A stretch of 64,000 nucleotides of DNA from Perkinsus olseni. Lineage: Eukaryota; Perkinsozoa; Perkinsida. The notes beneath the pieces were generated by a model. The model saw nothing but the letters and a program-made list of their open reading frames with translations, did not search any database and was not told the origin of the DNA. Where the stretch lies: NCBI GenBank assembly GCA_013115125.1, contig JABANN010000034.1, positions 1 to 64,000 on the forward strand, written 5' to 3'. Positions within the stretch are counted from its first letter, which is position 1. Every line of letters begins with the position of its first letter. The position numbers and the translations under genes are program-made. Below, piece after piece: positions 46,401-58,442 of the stretch.

Positions 46401-49400
46401 TGGGAACTTCTGGGCTCTGATAGGGAACTTGGCGTTCACCGGCGAGAAGCAGAGCACGATATGCAGGTTGTCTCGAAGACGGTCTAGGAAGTAGCCGTAC
46501 AGGTTGATCATGTTCTCATCGGCACCCGGTCGTTCCTTCACGAAGTCGTTGCGGACATCAGCACACATACTGTCTCTCTCGTCCTTCTGGAAGAGTCCTG
46601 CGATTTCACCAGTCGCCAGAATGCTGTTCATGTACTCCAAGAAGCCCTCATTCTTGATCTCTGCGTCGGTGAAGAGGAACGTCACCGGATTGCCCTTCTG
46701 ACCGGCGTCCTGATACAGGCCTCGGAGGTCGTCGAACAGAGCATTATCATTGTAGTTCTTGGTGAGAGCAATCTGGAAGCACTTCTGGTTGCACGTAAAA
46801 CTGCTGAGTCTGGTCAGGGACTGCTTGCCACTGCCTCCGACGCCGACAAGCATGGCGCTACCACGCTTCTGCTGTATCGTCCGAACTATCCTCATCATAT
46901 GGCACATGGCGTCGTCGAACAGGACAAGGTTCATGGACTTAGCTGGGAAGGCATCGTTAAACTTTTTAAGATACTCGTAGGCCTTCGACCGCACTCTATC
47001 GAAGTTCGCGCCGATGGGCTCGTAAACCTTCGGAGCCTCTAACTCTTCCTCCTCACTTTCCGGCGCCTGAGAAATTTCCAGTAAAGAAAAAAAATTCAAG
47101 GACTCAGATTGAAGAAAAATACGCGGAGATACATAATTGCCTGTGCCTAACAGCGGCCATAGCGGCGGTCCATACGGCGCGCTTAGAGAACAGCGGCTAG
47201 CGGGAGCATCCAACCCGAGCTTACATCCCTCAAGAAATCAGCCCACCACGTAGTGACAGCGTGATCAGCGGCAAGCTTCTCTCCAAAGTGTTGAAGGGTG
47301 AAGTCGTTGATGACCTTATCCACGAACTCCTTATCCACAGTCCTCGCCAACTTGTCAGCGAACACTCTCGTGCATTCGTGTTTCCACAGGCACACTAGGA
47401 CGCTCTCGTCCGTGATAACTTCCAGAGGGGTATCCATAACGCCCTGGAAGACACGAGAGAGCTCGCGCATGTTGAAGACGTAGTGGAACCTCTGTGGCGT
47501 AGGGAGAAGGGACCGTTTGATCTTGTCCCAGACATCGATGGTCGCAACAGTAAGCTTCTTAGTCATCGCAACAACCCTGTCTGGGGCTCCTGATTTGCTA
47601 TTGAATCGGGCCCTCAAGATACTGCCGTAAATGTTGTCAACACTGACCACGCTCGGCAGGACCATGTTGAAGGCGAAGAATTTGCTCTTGGTTCGGTTGG
47701 GTATGTCGTTCCTTCCGCCTCCAGGATGGCCCATGGCCCCGATGTAACTGAGCTTCTCGATGGTTTTGAAGTCACCACGCTTATCCTTGTCCAGGAAGTA
47801 GAAGCCACCCATGTCAACAAGCTGTCTGGTCAGTTCCAGAGTGACCTGATCACCCCATTGGTTCACCAGAGGCATACTCATATCGTCCAAGAAGATCGTC
47901 ATGGGCTTCCCTCCAGGGGGACAGAACGTCTTGCCGGTTTTCCTCTCGACCTCGGCCTCAACGGTCCGCTGGAAACCTTCTGGCGTTGTGGCGCTACTGA
48001 AGTTGATTCTCTTGGAGAGGCGCTCGTCCAGCGAGAATCCCTGGACATACATCATCGCCGTACTAGTCTTAGCAGTGCCGCTGGCCCCGACCATCAGAGC
48101 GCTTTGGAAGTTGGGAGGCGCACGGCTCCGATCGAGGCTCGAAATAACATCAATCATGAACTCCGCCCGGCACGAGTCGAGCGTGGGAATCAGCAACGAG
48201 CTGAAGTTGAGCTTCTTCGGCGGTTTCCAGACTTCAGGCTTCCACAGCAGCCACTGGTAAGACTTGGAGGGGTCGTCTCGACTTGGTACGAACTCGAACA
48301 CTGTCTGGCCTTCTTCCAGGGGCGGCAGTGCGTCACCATCGCCGCAAGCAGACTGGATCTGACAGAAAGAAATGGTATCGAAGACACAAGGAACCAGGAG
48401 TGGTCAAACGAAAGATTGGCTTTACTGTCTTACCGAGTGTAGCTTCTCATGGAACTGCTTCCTCCCCTCAGTCTCCAGTAAGCCTCCGAAAGCCCAAGCC
48501 ACCGAGTACGAAACAATGCGCTTGTAGGCCTCCGGGGTGAGCACCTCATTGGCCGCTACATGGGGCGCCAGAATAGCCGAGATCATGTTCAGCATATTCA
48601 CGATGACAATACTCTCATTGACGCTCATAACACAGGTCATGTTCCGCCGCCACCAGTCGAACAAGTCGGGCGTGGCAATCCAGTTCTGGATGAATCCACC
48701 AATGATCTCCTTCTCTTGCGCACGATGAGCACCGAGATCCAGCCGCTTGACCAGCCAGCTCTGCACCAGCGGGTCCCACCCGAGATCGCTAGCACTGACG
48801 TAGATGATACCCGCCCGTGACACCGTGGCCGGCGAGGCGTTGTTGAGGTTCTCTACTTCAAATACGATACGACAGTTGTCCGTCATGGGAATTCTGTCGT
48901 TGTTGGCGAGAGTGAGGATCTTGTTGTCGTCCAAAACCGTGTTCAAGTTCTCAATCCAAATAGCATCGACAGGGCCATCACACACAATCCAAGTAGTGTA
49001 CTTCAACGTGCGGTTGTTGTACTTAGCCCAGATCGACGCGAACACTCCGGGCGTCCACTCCTCGCTGACAGGGTCCTTGATACCGTACATTTGTGAATCT
49101 GTGATAGCCTTCGGGTTCATCACCACTATACGATGAGCGTTCTGGCAATAGTCGGTCATACAACCAGTGAGAGTGGTCATGATCTCAGTCTTGCCGCACA
49201 GGGTAGGACCGACAAGCATGAAGCCATGGCGCACCAAGCTGGTCTCATAGAGCTGGATAACCTTCAACTTCCAAGGGTCGAACGGCGTCAACTTCTTAGT
49301 CTTCACAACCTCATCAATGCCGTCCTCGATCTCCTTGTAGACCTTCTTGGGAGGGTCGGCCACCTTCGGGAACAGATCCTTAAGAAGTGCCAAGAATAGG

Positions 49401-52400
49401 GGAACGTCGTCAGCGACAAGCTTGGACAGATTCATGTCTCTCGCGGTACGCATGAATATCATTTCCTCGTCTGCATCCGGAGGCTCGCTCCTCTTCACTC
49501 CTCCCGCCGTCCTCAAGACCGACAGAATATTGCGCAGGCCAAAGTCATAATGGCGCTGTTTCGACAGCTGTTCTTCGCACAGTTTGTAGAGGACGTTGAA
49601 CTTCTTGCCGAGCAGGTCCATCTGGGTGTACCCGACCGAAGCCAACTTCACTCTCATGATGATCTCACGATCTGGAACCATCATACTAACTGATCTGAAC
49701 AGGACCTTAAGATTCTCGGGCAGCTCTTGTCGACCGGCGTATCCAGGGTTCATGGTGATGAAGTAGCCGACGCTCGGCACTAGGCGGATTGGAATCGCCT
49801 CCCCAGGGAACGAGAAAGTCTTGGCGTTCTGCTTCTTGGCAAGGGTAATTGACTCGACCTGCATGGCCACGACCGAGAGGACCTCCAGTTCGATTCGGTT
49901 GAACTCATCGAAGCACCCCCAGAGGCCACTTTGACAGAGACCCTTGAAGATCTTGGCCATATCCTTATATCGATGCTGGTCCGAGCAGTTGGTGACAATC
50001 ACAAAGATACCCAGTGATCGACCCATATCCTTCGTGGTCTCCGTCTTGCCAGTACCGGCCGGTCCAGCTGGAGCGCCACCATAGAACATACCGAGGGCTT
50101 GTGAGAGGGTCAAGTAGCATCTATCGGTAAGGGGAGTGATAACCAGACGCTCCTTGACCCCAAGATACTCATAAGAGTAGGTAAAGTCGCAATCCGCGAT
50201 GGACACTATGGCGTGGTCTGTCTCCGTTCTCCAGTAGAAGCGAGTCTGCTTCATCCACTCAAAGTCGTTCTCATCCTTCACCTTATGCTCTCTTGTTTTC
50301 TTCATAACCTCTTGGAAGAGATCTCTCTGATGCACATGAATCGTCACCAAAGTCTCGTACTTAGTACGGTTCATCTTGGAGCCCAGATCGGACAGACAGT
50401 ACGAGACCAAATCCGCAAGCATCTGCTGGAACTTCTTATTGGTAGCTGGTAGGATCTGTCTGTCCTTCTCTCGAGTAGCCTTCATAAGAGCTTCCTGGAA
50501 GTCCACAGTCCAGATGATCTGGATGCCCAACAGAGACACCTGGCCGATGTAGCGATCAGCGAACTCCTTCAGTGACATGCCGTTCATGACAGCACCAGTA
50601 TCATGAGAGCAATAGCGACACTCCCGCCTGATCGACTTCTGCATCTCCGCTTCGAGGGCGAGCAGCCAGTCTTCGATGTTGCCCACAGCGTTGACGGGGG
50701 CGCTCAGGTCCACCACTTCCTCGGCCGTCCCCACGATAGCCTTGATCTTGGTGATCTTCTTTCGGTCTACCTTGTCGAACTGCACGCGAGAGATAGCATC
50801 AAAGAGCTTCTCGAAGTCATCCTGGATGCTCTCCGGCTCTGATCCTTGCGAGAGGATCTTCAGCAGCACCGGATCCGACACAAAGTAGAACCGCGGGAAC
50901 TTATTCCGCTTGCCCTCCAGGTAGCTCTCTAAGCTCTTCTGACAGCTTTCCAGGCCCTGGCCCAAGACGGGTAGCAGCTGCTTCAAAAGGTCGTTCTGAC
51001 AGCACGGCACCACTAGGCGCGTCTCAGCCGACTTGGACATAATTTTGATCCAGTCCTTGTCGATCTGCTGGAACTTCTTCGCTTCCATCGGCATTTGCTT
51101 GGCGATATCGCCACCAGTGAAGACCGACTCTAGACTTGTCCACAGCATCTGGACCTTGATCCATCGCTCGATGATGTCTCCTGCCTCGCTAAGGCTGGTG
51201 ATCATGTTCTGGAGAGGCTCCTTGAAGGGCAAAGAGTGGCGCATAGCGTTCATAGTGTTCAACTGCATCAGTGCCTCTTCTAGCATCTCCTGAATCTCCG
51301 CCACTCTCCCACCGGCCAGGACGCAATCGTAATCGCGAGACTTCCAGTGGCCGAAGAGGAAGGCCTCCTCACTCCACTGCTTGGTGATGTCCGCGAGACG
51401 CTTCTCGATGATGAGCTGCTTGTCGGCAGAGTCACATATGTCCGTGACCTCATCGATGTACTCCTGCAGGTTGGCGTCGATCAAGCTTTGCAGCATGAAC
51501 ATCTCAGAGTCAACCTGAACAACACCTCAACGACAGAATCTCAGACGCAGAATCAGCTCCTACCTGCAGCTCCTTGCCAGTGAGCTCCTGTACTTGTTGC
51601 CAGTGCCGAGGCATGATGGACGGCTTGGCCAGCTCCACGAGGAGCGGCAAGGCCTCTGAGAAGTCCTCGATCTCCTTCTTCAACTCGTGATAGGCCGGCC
51701 ACTCCCTCAGCTGCTTGGGCATCTTCTTACACCGATTGCTGAACACTTCCACCTAAAACCCCAATATCATAAATAGTCTATCCCGCACGCCCTGCCGAAG
51801 CTGCTCACCTGTGACTTCATATCATCAACATGCTGCGGGACTTCCGTCCAGAGGTAGTCCTTCCACTCCTTGATAGTCTCCAGCACGAGGACGTACAGAT
51901 CATAGAGCTGTGCGAGGTAGCCCAGTTCTTGCTTCGTCTTCTCGAGCTTAGGATACTGCTGGTGCGGTAGGCCGAACAGATCTTCACCGAGATAATAGAT
52001 TTCCTGCTTCCTCGACCTGACTTCGAATTCTTCCTTGAACCGCTTCAGGCGCTCCACAGCTTCTCGTGGAGCTATGCCGTTGACCATAGGACCGTGCAGC
52101 TCGTAGTTCTTTCGGAAATCTCTAACCTGCAACAACACAGCAAGAATAACACCGAACTAAGAGAGATACTGCCGCTTACGTCCTTCTTGAAGTTATTCAC
52201 GGTCTGTATGAGAGTCTTCTTGTACTCAGCCTGCTTCAAGCTCAGCTCCTGCTGCCTCTTCTCGCTCTCCTCTACCAACTTCAACCAGTTGCTCTTCAGC
52301 ATAGACCGAGCGTCCTGCTCGTCCTTGTCCATCACATTGCTCGGCAGATAGGTGTCAAGAATGGCATACATATGCGTTATAGGCCCGAACTCGAGCTCGA

Positions 52401-55400
52401 TCTCAGATTGCTTCCGTCTAACATCATTCAGGGTCTTCATCACGTACCCGAGGGCGTCGATATCGCCATCCTCCACCGCGCGGTTCATGCGCTTGGCAGT
52501 CGACTTGATCTGCTCCGTGAGAGCTTCTAGCTGATCTCGAGCCTTCACATGAAGCTGTTTACTGAAGGCCACCTTCCAGTCATTAGCCAAGCTCTTCAGA
52601 CTCTTCGCCAGGCTGTCCGGTCGGAGCAACAGCGCGCCAATCTGCCGCGAGGATTCAAACGAATCGAACTTCTCGTCGAGCAGAGCGAAGCTGCGCAGTT
52701 TGAACTCGAAGTCGTCCAAGGTGGGATTGGAGGCCTCGAATTCTTTGTACTGATCTTCAATGCTGTTCTCCCACAGCCAGGCGAAGCTAGAGAAGCGCTC
52801 GAGATAGACCTCACACTCGTCGTGTGAGTTCTGAATGGCTCCGGTGAGAAGGAGCACAACCTTCAAGATCTCCTTATCCTGCGCGACCCGATCGTAGAAG
52901 GTGCCTTGGCTGCCGAGCCCCATGACTGGCGGCAGGTTGGGATTCAGGATAAGCTGCACGTTCCTTGGTATCGTCACGGTATCCCAGGCCTCAATCATCT
53001 TGCTGCACTTGAGAATGGACACCGCACCGCCGTTGACGGCCGACTGGAGCTCCTCAACGCTCGGGTCCAGACGAACAGAGACTCCATCGAGTTGGAGGTT
53101 GACTTCGAAAAACGGCGAAGGGAGTTCGTCGTATGCAACTGTCGAGACGATTGGTCGGGCACATATGCGGACCTTGAGGAGCTGCAGGCTCCTCCGTGTT
53201 GCATTGAGCAGGGCTTGGTACATGGACCAGTTATAATGCGCTTTCACTTTGATAAGCTCCGACTCGGAGACTCCGCGCACCTGCAAAGGACGACGATACA
53301 GATTGCGCTCTTCAACGCGACTTGAACTTACGTGCGGGTCCACCGGGTAGGCCACGATAGCTCCGAGCATATCATCAACAGCTGCTTCGATCTCAGTCGA
53401 CTTAGCCATGAGAACGCTAGTCATCTCTCGGACATGTCGTTCTTGCAGGTCCACGAAGTCATCGAGATTGACGACCTCTCCCTCCTCTGGTAGCTCTAAC
53501 AGTATCATCCGAGACACCTCCTTCAAATTAGAGTCGATACGATTGTCCATCAAGTCGTTGACCTGAGGAGGAGATCAGTCATCATCACAGCCAGCGCCGA
53601 AATGGAACAAGGCATCAGCCCTAGACAGTAGAAATGACAGATCCACAACGAGGAGAATGGACACCGAGAACAAGGTGATAATGAAGGGGTCATCATCGAG
53701 GCCAGAGTGAGAGGTAGATACGCCCTTCTCAATTCCGCGCTACTATGAGCCTTTCTTACCGTCCTAACAAGTTCTTCCAAAGCGTTCAGCTCCATCCATA
53801 CATTCTCGATGTACGCTTCTATATTCATAGAGGTCCAAGTCAAGGCCACCATGCCAGGCCTCAGCTGGAACTCCATGTTGTCCAGATGGGGCTTCAGCAG
53901 GTTCGACGCGATCGGCTTTATCCCCTGCACCACACGACGATACTCCTTCAAGATGTGAGACAGCTCGTTGTAATGCTGCTTGAACTTGTGCTCTTGCAGG
54001 AGAACTATCCGGGCGGATGGAGGCACCTCCACGCCGAGCCGATCCAAGCACTTGGTCTCTCGTATCAACTGCAGGATCTCCCAGTCGAAGTTGACGTAAA
54101 ACTTGCCGTCATCAGGATGCCGGACGATCAACGTAGCGTGGAGGCCGCTCTTGGCCACTTCGATAGAGTTCAGCCAGGCTTCATACCACAACGTCTCGAA
54201 CTCCACCAACGTCTTTGCCATCTTGTTATACATCCTGATAATTTTCCGGGCATCTCGACCGTGTAGCACTGCCGGGTTCTTCTGGAAGCGTTTCATCGGC
54301 CCCTCAATTCGTCGAAGTAGATGACGACACCATGTGATGTTACCGGCGACCGGCGGCAAGTTCCTCACCAGTGGCGGAGACGCTTTGAACTTCTCGTATG
54401 AGTCCTGAACCTGCGTCAACTCGAGGCCGTAGTTGTGGAAGATGACCGTATACTTGCTCTCAAGGTCGGCCTTAAGGCTTTCACGCTGCAGGATGGACTG
54501 GAAGCTCTTCAACAAATTCAAGCTGGACTCAATAGAAGTGATGCTCTCGAAGCTCTGGTTGATGAACTGATGCAACGCGCTCTCCAGGTCGGCAATTCGG
54601 ACGTTGAATTCGACAGAGTCTCGGTCGAAACGGTTGTTGTGGAAGTCGAGAAGGTCATGTCGTTTGTTGCGGAACTCCTCCATAATCGTACGGAAGTTGT
54701 TGACAAGCTGCTCCATACCGTCAAACCGATGCTGCGAGAGAGACTGGAACTGGTGGATGGTCGAGAACATATCTATTAGCTTCGCCACGCGCCTGCAGAA
54801 GAGGTCGAATCTTCCGAAGATTTGAGTCTCCGAGAAATCGAACTGCTTCCCCTTCGGCATGGCCATAAGCTTCTCCTTCGTCATATGATACTGTTCCTGA
54901 TACACCTCATTAAGCCGCAGACACGACTCAAGCCTTCCGATGAGGACCAAGGGGTCCGTCTCCCACAGCTTGTCCGCATGCTCACCGCCCAATATGAACG
55001 CCTTGCAGTTCAGTATCATCTGGTTCGTCATCTTTGTAAACAAGTTTGTCATCCTCTCCGTAGTATTGTAATATCGAGCAATAGTGTGAATCATTTTGAT
55101 GGCATTCATCACGGCCGGTAAGGAGTCCGCGATAGTCTCAGGAGTGCCGCTGTAGAGTGGCTCAATGAACTTCTCCAGAGTGCTAAGATATTTAACATTA
55201 TCCTTAGCCTCATTGAAAGCCTCAGTAATAGAGATATCAATCTGCTTCCAACGTCTTAGCGTGTTGAAGACAACTTGCCGAGACTTCGGTGCCACATCTT
55301 GACTAACACGCGTAACAGCGTGGAGCACGCCAAAGACGGCCCTGCAGCCCCTCGACTTCAGCTGCTCCGTTATTGATGTGATCTTCTGCATCCGCTGCAT

Positions 55401-56519
55401 CCAGAAGTCCAGCTCGGTCCTAGGCCCCGGCTCGTTGCCGTACATCTTGCTAGAGCTCGAGTAGTCGAGGGAATCTTCAAGATACTGTTCGACCTGGCGG
55501 CACCACGACTCTAAGAGACCCTCGAACTGGAGAGAGATCTCGGGATTCTCCTTCACTATGTCTTGATAGCTTGCCATGGCCGCGTATTGCATCAATTTTT
55601 CGCCCAAAATACCGTCGACATCTTCCACTCCTCGAAGTTCGATACCACCAGTGAGGGACTTCAGAGCCTCAGTGAGCCCACCGGAGATCTTATGGATACC
55701 TGATGATGAGGAATGAGGTCGCCACGTTTGGTAAGCTAAAAGCTCTCACTAGTTGTAAACTCCGACTTCTGTTCACCGTCACACTGCCCCCAAGCCTCGT
55801 CCTCGCTCATGGTCGTATTGATGAGAGGCAGTAGTATCTGGAGCGATATGATGTGTTGAAATTGGGAGCTGAGCGCCTACCCCAGTGAAGGCCGTGTCCA
55901 AGCTTTCCAAGGGGTTGCCTGAAGCCTCGCCGACGAGGAGATCCTCCCCGCAGGCAGTCTCCAATTTGACAGACTTGCCAGGAGCGAGGCCAGATCGGAC
56001 GAACGATCTGTAGGAAGAAAATACGGGCGAGCGGTACTCGAAGGGGCAAGAGTAGCTGAACGAACGGTATCGGAACACGTACACTGCCTTGCCCTTCAAT
56101 CGGTCATCTTCGCCGTAGGTGACCACAATTCTCGCAGGTCCTGCTGCATCCTGGGGATCTGGAAAACATCGAAGATCCGAATGATCGCAGACGACGAAAA
56201 AGCAAGGCAGTGGACTTACCAGCATCCCCTCGAATGGGTAGGTCTGGGACTTGCCGGAAAAGGAAGATGTGGTCGTACCTACAGCAGCCTCACTGAGAGA
56301 CGGATACCACTGGAGCAGGGCTTACTTGGTATGACCTTCGAGGAATTCCATGAGCTTCCTCTTGTTAGAAGCTTCCTGGAGCTCCTCAAGGACCTGACCA
56401 CAGTACGACCGATCCGTGGGTCCCACGACAGAAGTACTGACCAAGGCAACTCCTTCATCGCCGAGACCCCAGGCCCAGGAGGCGCAGGTGGCCATCCATT
56501 TAACGCGAGGCTGCGACAT
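40442..56519 (-). CDS. Axonemal outer-arm dynein heavy chain, gamma type (ODA2/DNAH5-8 class)
   Basis: Microtubule motor of the flagellar outer arm. Starts at the ATG at 56519 ([20 protein letters not shown]) and ends at 40442. The N-terminal tail (DHC_N1, 55.6-53.8 kb) carries [20 protein letters not shown]; the linker follows to about 51.5 kb. AAA1 P-loop GPAGTGKTE is near 50.05 kb, with [20 protein letters not shown] and [20 protein letters not shown]2 GPTLCGKTE is near 49.2 kb, AAA3 GASGTAKTS near 48.08 kb, AAA4 GVGGSGKQS near 46.84 kb. The stalk coiled coil is at 45.7-43.2 kb and AAA5/6 plus C-terminal domain form one long exon (43066-40442) ending [14 protein letters not shown]. Introns are few and short in the core (43067-43121 is one) and more frequent at the N-terminus and stalk. 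The AAA1 run [20 protein letters not shown] is what suggests the gamma-type outer-arm class; that assignment is from memory. Confidence 0.93.
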
Positions 56520-56529
56520 TCAGGAACGA

Positions 56530-56565
56530 CTTCGGGGAAGAGCGGGTTGGGAAGGAAAGATAAAC
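56530..56565 (-). promoter_or_regulatory. Possible spliced-leader acceptor of the dynein gene
   Basis: On the minus strand a pyrimidine-rich run (TTTATCTTTCCTTCCCAACC and on) is followed by AG, 10 nt before the start ATG. Perkinsus mRNAs receive a trans-spliced leader, and such a tract-plus-AG just upstream of ATG is what an acceptor looks like. It also supports the chosen start codon. Confidence 0.45.
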
Positions 56566-56649
56566 GGGAAATTAATTCTGAAATGATGGTACATCGTGAG
56601 CCTGTAGGATGAGTTCCGGGACGACCGTCGGAAGTTACTAGAATCTCAT

Positions 56650-57417
56650 ATGCATAACGACCCAATCCACTTGCCCTGGCACGAAGCTCAAACAATTTTT
56701 CGACGAATGGCAATTTGCGATCCTGCGATCCTGCGCCTGTCGTGCAACTTGCATGAAAAAATTAAATTTTCCGCGCGGGCCGGGCCTCGCGCGGATTCCG
56801 CGGTTGACTGCAGAGAAATTTGTTTGGTGGACGTGGAATTTTACTGGTCAGAGTTCCCTTCGGCATTTCCACTAATGGAACATCAAGAGCGGCTGGATGG
56901 CGGTTCAGTAGATCGTAGTGTTGCTTTTCGGTACCATCAACAGGCCATAGTTACCGGTCGTGCCTTGGCCCTACCCCATGGGAAGGGTGGCGAGCTGCCT
57001 ACACAAGTAGTAAGGGAATGCCTTGGGAGATTATCACGCTGGGATTATCGAACTGCCAAGGTGGTAGTTGCCTTCGGGCAGACGTTGCCGGATGAACAAC
57101 ACTTAACGTAAAAACGCGATCCCCACGGAAATTGATGAAGCTCTCGGGCTCGATTTATCACCGAGTCCTAGCTTCTCCACAAGAGTTCACTTGAACTGAA
57201 CAGGGTATGTTGCTAGAGTTGTTCAGGTCAACTTCCCCGACAACAGTATCACCCTGGGCCTTCCATGCCACAGTGTCAAGTCGATGCTGCCGGCTACTTC
57301 ACATTCATCAAGTGCTTCTACCGAGACTGCGCCGGATAGCAGAAGGACTGCTGCTGCTGCTGATACAGAGAGTAGTGGTATAGACTCAACAGGCAACCTA
57401 CAGTCTGTCATACCCTA
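56650..57417 (+). CDS. Hypothetical plus-strand gene, low support
   Basis: An ATG at 56650 opens 153 codons ending at 57111. A donor-like AAG/GTGGTA near 57060 could link it across about 140 nt to a second frame, GYVARVVQVNFPDNSITLGL, which ends in a Ser/Ala/Thr-rich tail and stop at about 57417. The VVQVNFPDNSITLGL stretch vaguely recalls an S1-type strand but is too short to assign. It is divergent from dynein. A hydrophobic minus-strand frame covers the tail and is more likely its shadow. Confidence 0.22.
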
Positions 57418-57519
57418 GGTGAGGAGGACCGTAGTCGAAGGCTGGCAAATGAGCCCGTACTCGTCTACACCTCCCTCAGCGATCCACGCCTAGTGACAAC
57501 ATCCATCTCAAGGTAGTGT

Positions 57520-58272
57520 GGCCAGCATCCCTTCCCCTGCAGTGAGGGCCCTTCTCAGGCCCATAACCCGTGCCTTGGTCACAGCGGCCTTTCAGACAGC
57601 TCTGGTGGTTATAGCAGTCACGGGTGGCACGTTCGTCCCTTTCTATGCGTCCTCCTATGTGTAATATACAAGCACTGGCCCAGCAGCTCTCATGTATTCT
57701 CTGGTCAGCTCGACGCCCACTTCGACGCAGTACGTCGGGTACTTACTCATGGTCGCGTCTCACGCTCTTCTGCGTAAGCATACGGGACCCCACCGGCACT
57801 ACCATACATCTCTCTTCAGTTCTGGGCGTGTACTATCATCGAGTGGAGCTGCTAACGATACACACGGTTATATTAACTGCCATTGGGATAGTTGTAGTAG
57901 GGGTCGCCGCTGAGGTGTGCGTGCTTCCAATTCATATCCCGATCTCTTGTCCCGTGCTAGTCTGTTTGTTTCCCGCTCGGGCGCGGTGTTCACTAGACCG
58001 CGGTGGAGGGTGTGCGGTGGAAACCCCGACAAAACCGCGGTGGAGGGTGTGCGGTGGAAACCTCGACAATTCATGATCCGAAATGCCGCGCTTCGGCGCT
58101 CTATACGTTTGTTAGCAGCTCTTCCGTGTTGCTGGGGCTGCAACTCTGGGCCGCTCCTCAGGTCCTAGCCACCGGACTGATGTCCTTGCTGGACGTCGGA
58201 GTCGTGCTCCTATGTCTACCTTTACGATACTTTGTTGAAGACATCCGATCCAAAATTGTAGTAGTCTCCTAG
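57520..58272 (+). CDS. Possible multi-pass membrane protein, exon fragments
   Basis: Successive plus-strand frames are strongly hydrophobic: ALVTAAFQTALVVIAVTGGT (57.57 kb), YVGYLLMVASHALL (57.73 kb), VELLTIHTVILTAIGIVVVG (57.85 kb) and VLATGLMSLLDVGVVLLCLP (58.17 kb). GT and AG sites lie between them but I could not join all in one frame. Spacing and hydrophobicity fit a small protein with four or more helices. A 37-bp tandem duplication lies inside this span. No family assigned. Confidence 0.25.
57997..58069. repeat. 37-bp unit in tandem, two copies
   Basis: 57997-58033 and 58034-58069 are almost the same (ACCGCGGTGGAGGGTGTGCG, then GTGGAAACC and CGACAA). Each unit has an inner near-repeat of GGTGTGCGGTGG, so it is GC-rich and G-rich on one strand. 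Because 37 is not a multiple of three it would shift a reading frame, which suggests the stretch is intronic or intergenic. Confidence 0.88.
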
Positions 58273-58442
58273 AATGCCGCGTCTATGTCGCTCTTCTTCA
58301 GAGTCCTCACTGCTTCATGCTTGGTAAGTAGTTGATGACCAGCCATTCACATCCAGTACTATAATCGAGTTAAGATTCGCCTCGGAGTCTTGTGTTGCTA
58401 CCAATAAGAGTGGGAATGGGTCGTATCAGTAACCTTTCCAAG

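Noticed and set aside
57223-57411. Minus-strand frame with a signal-peptide-like hydrophobic run
   Set aside because: It is the complement of a Ser/Ala/Thr-rich plus-strand tail, a common artefact, and has no continuation.
57520-58272. TMBIM/Bax-inhibitor-like membrane protein
   Set aside because: Hydrophobic segments fit many families and no diagnostic motif was seen.
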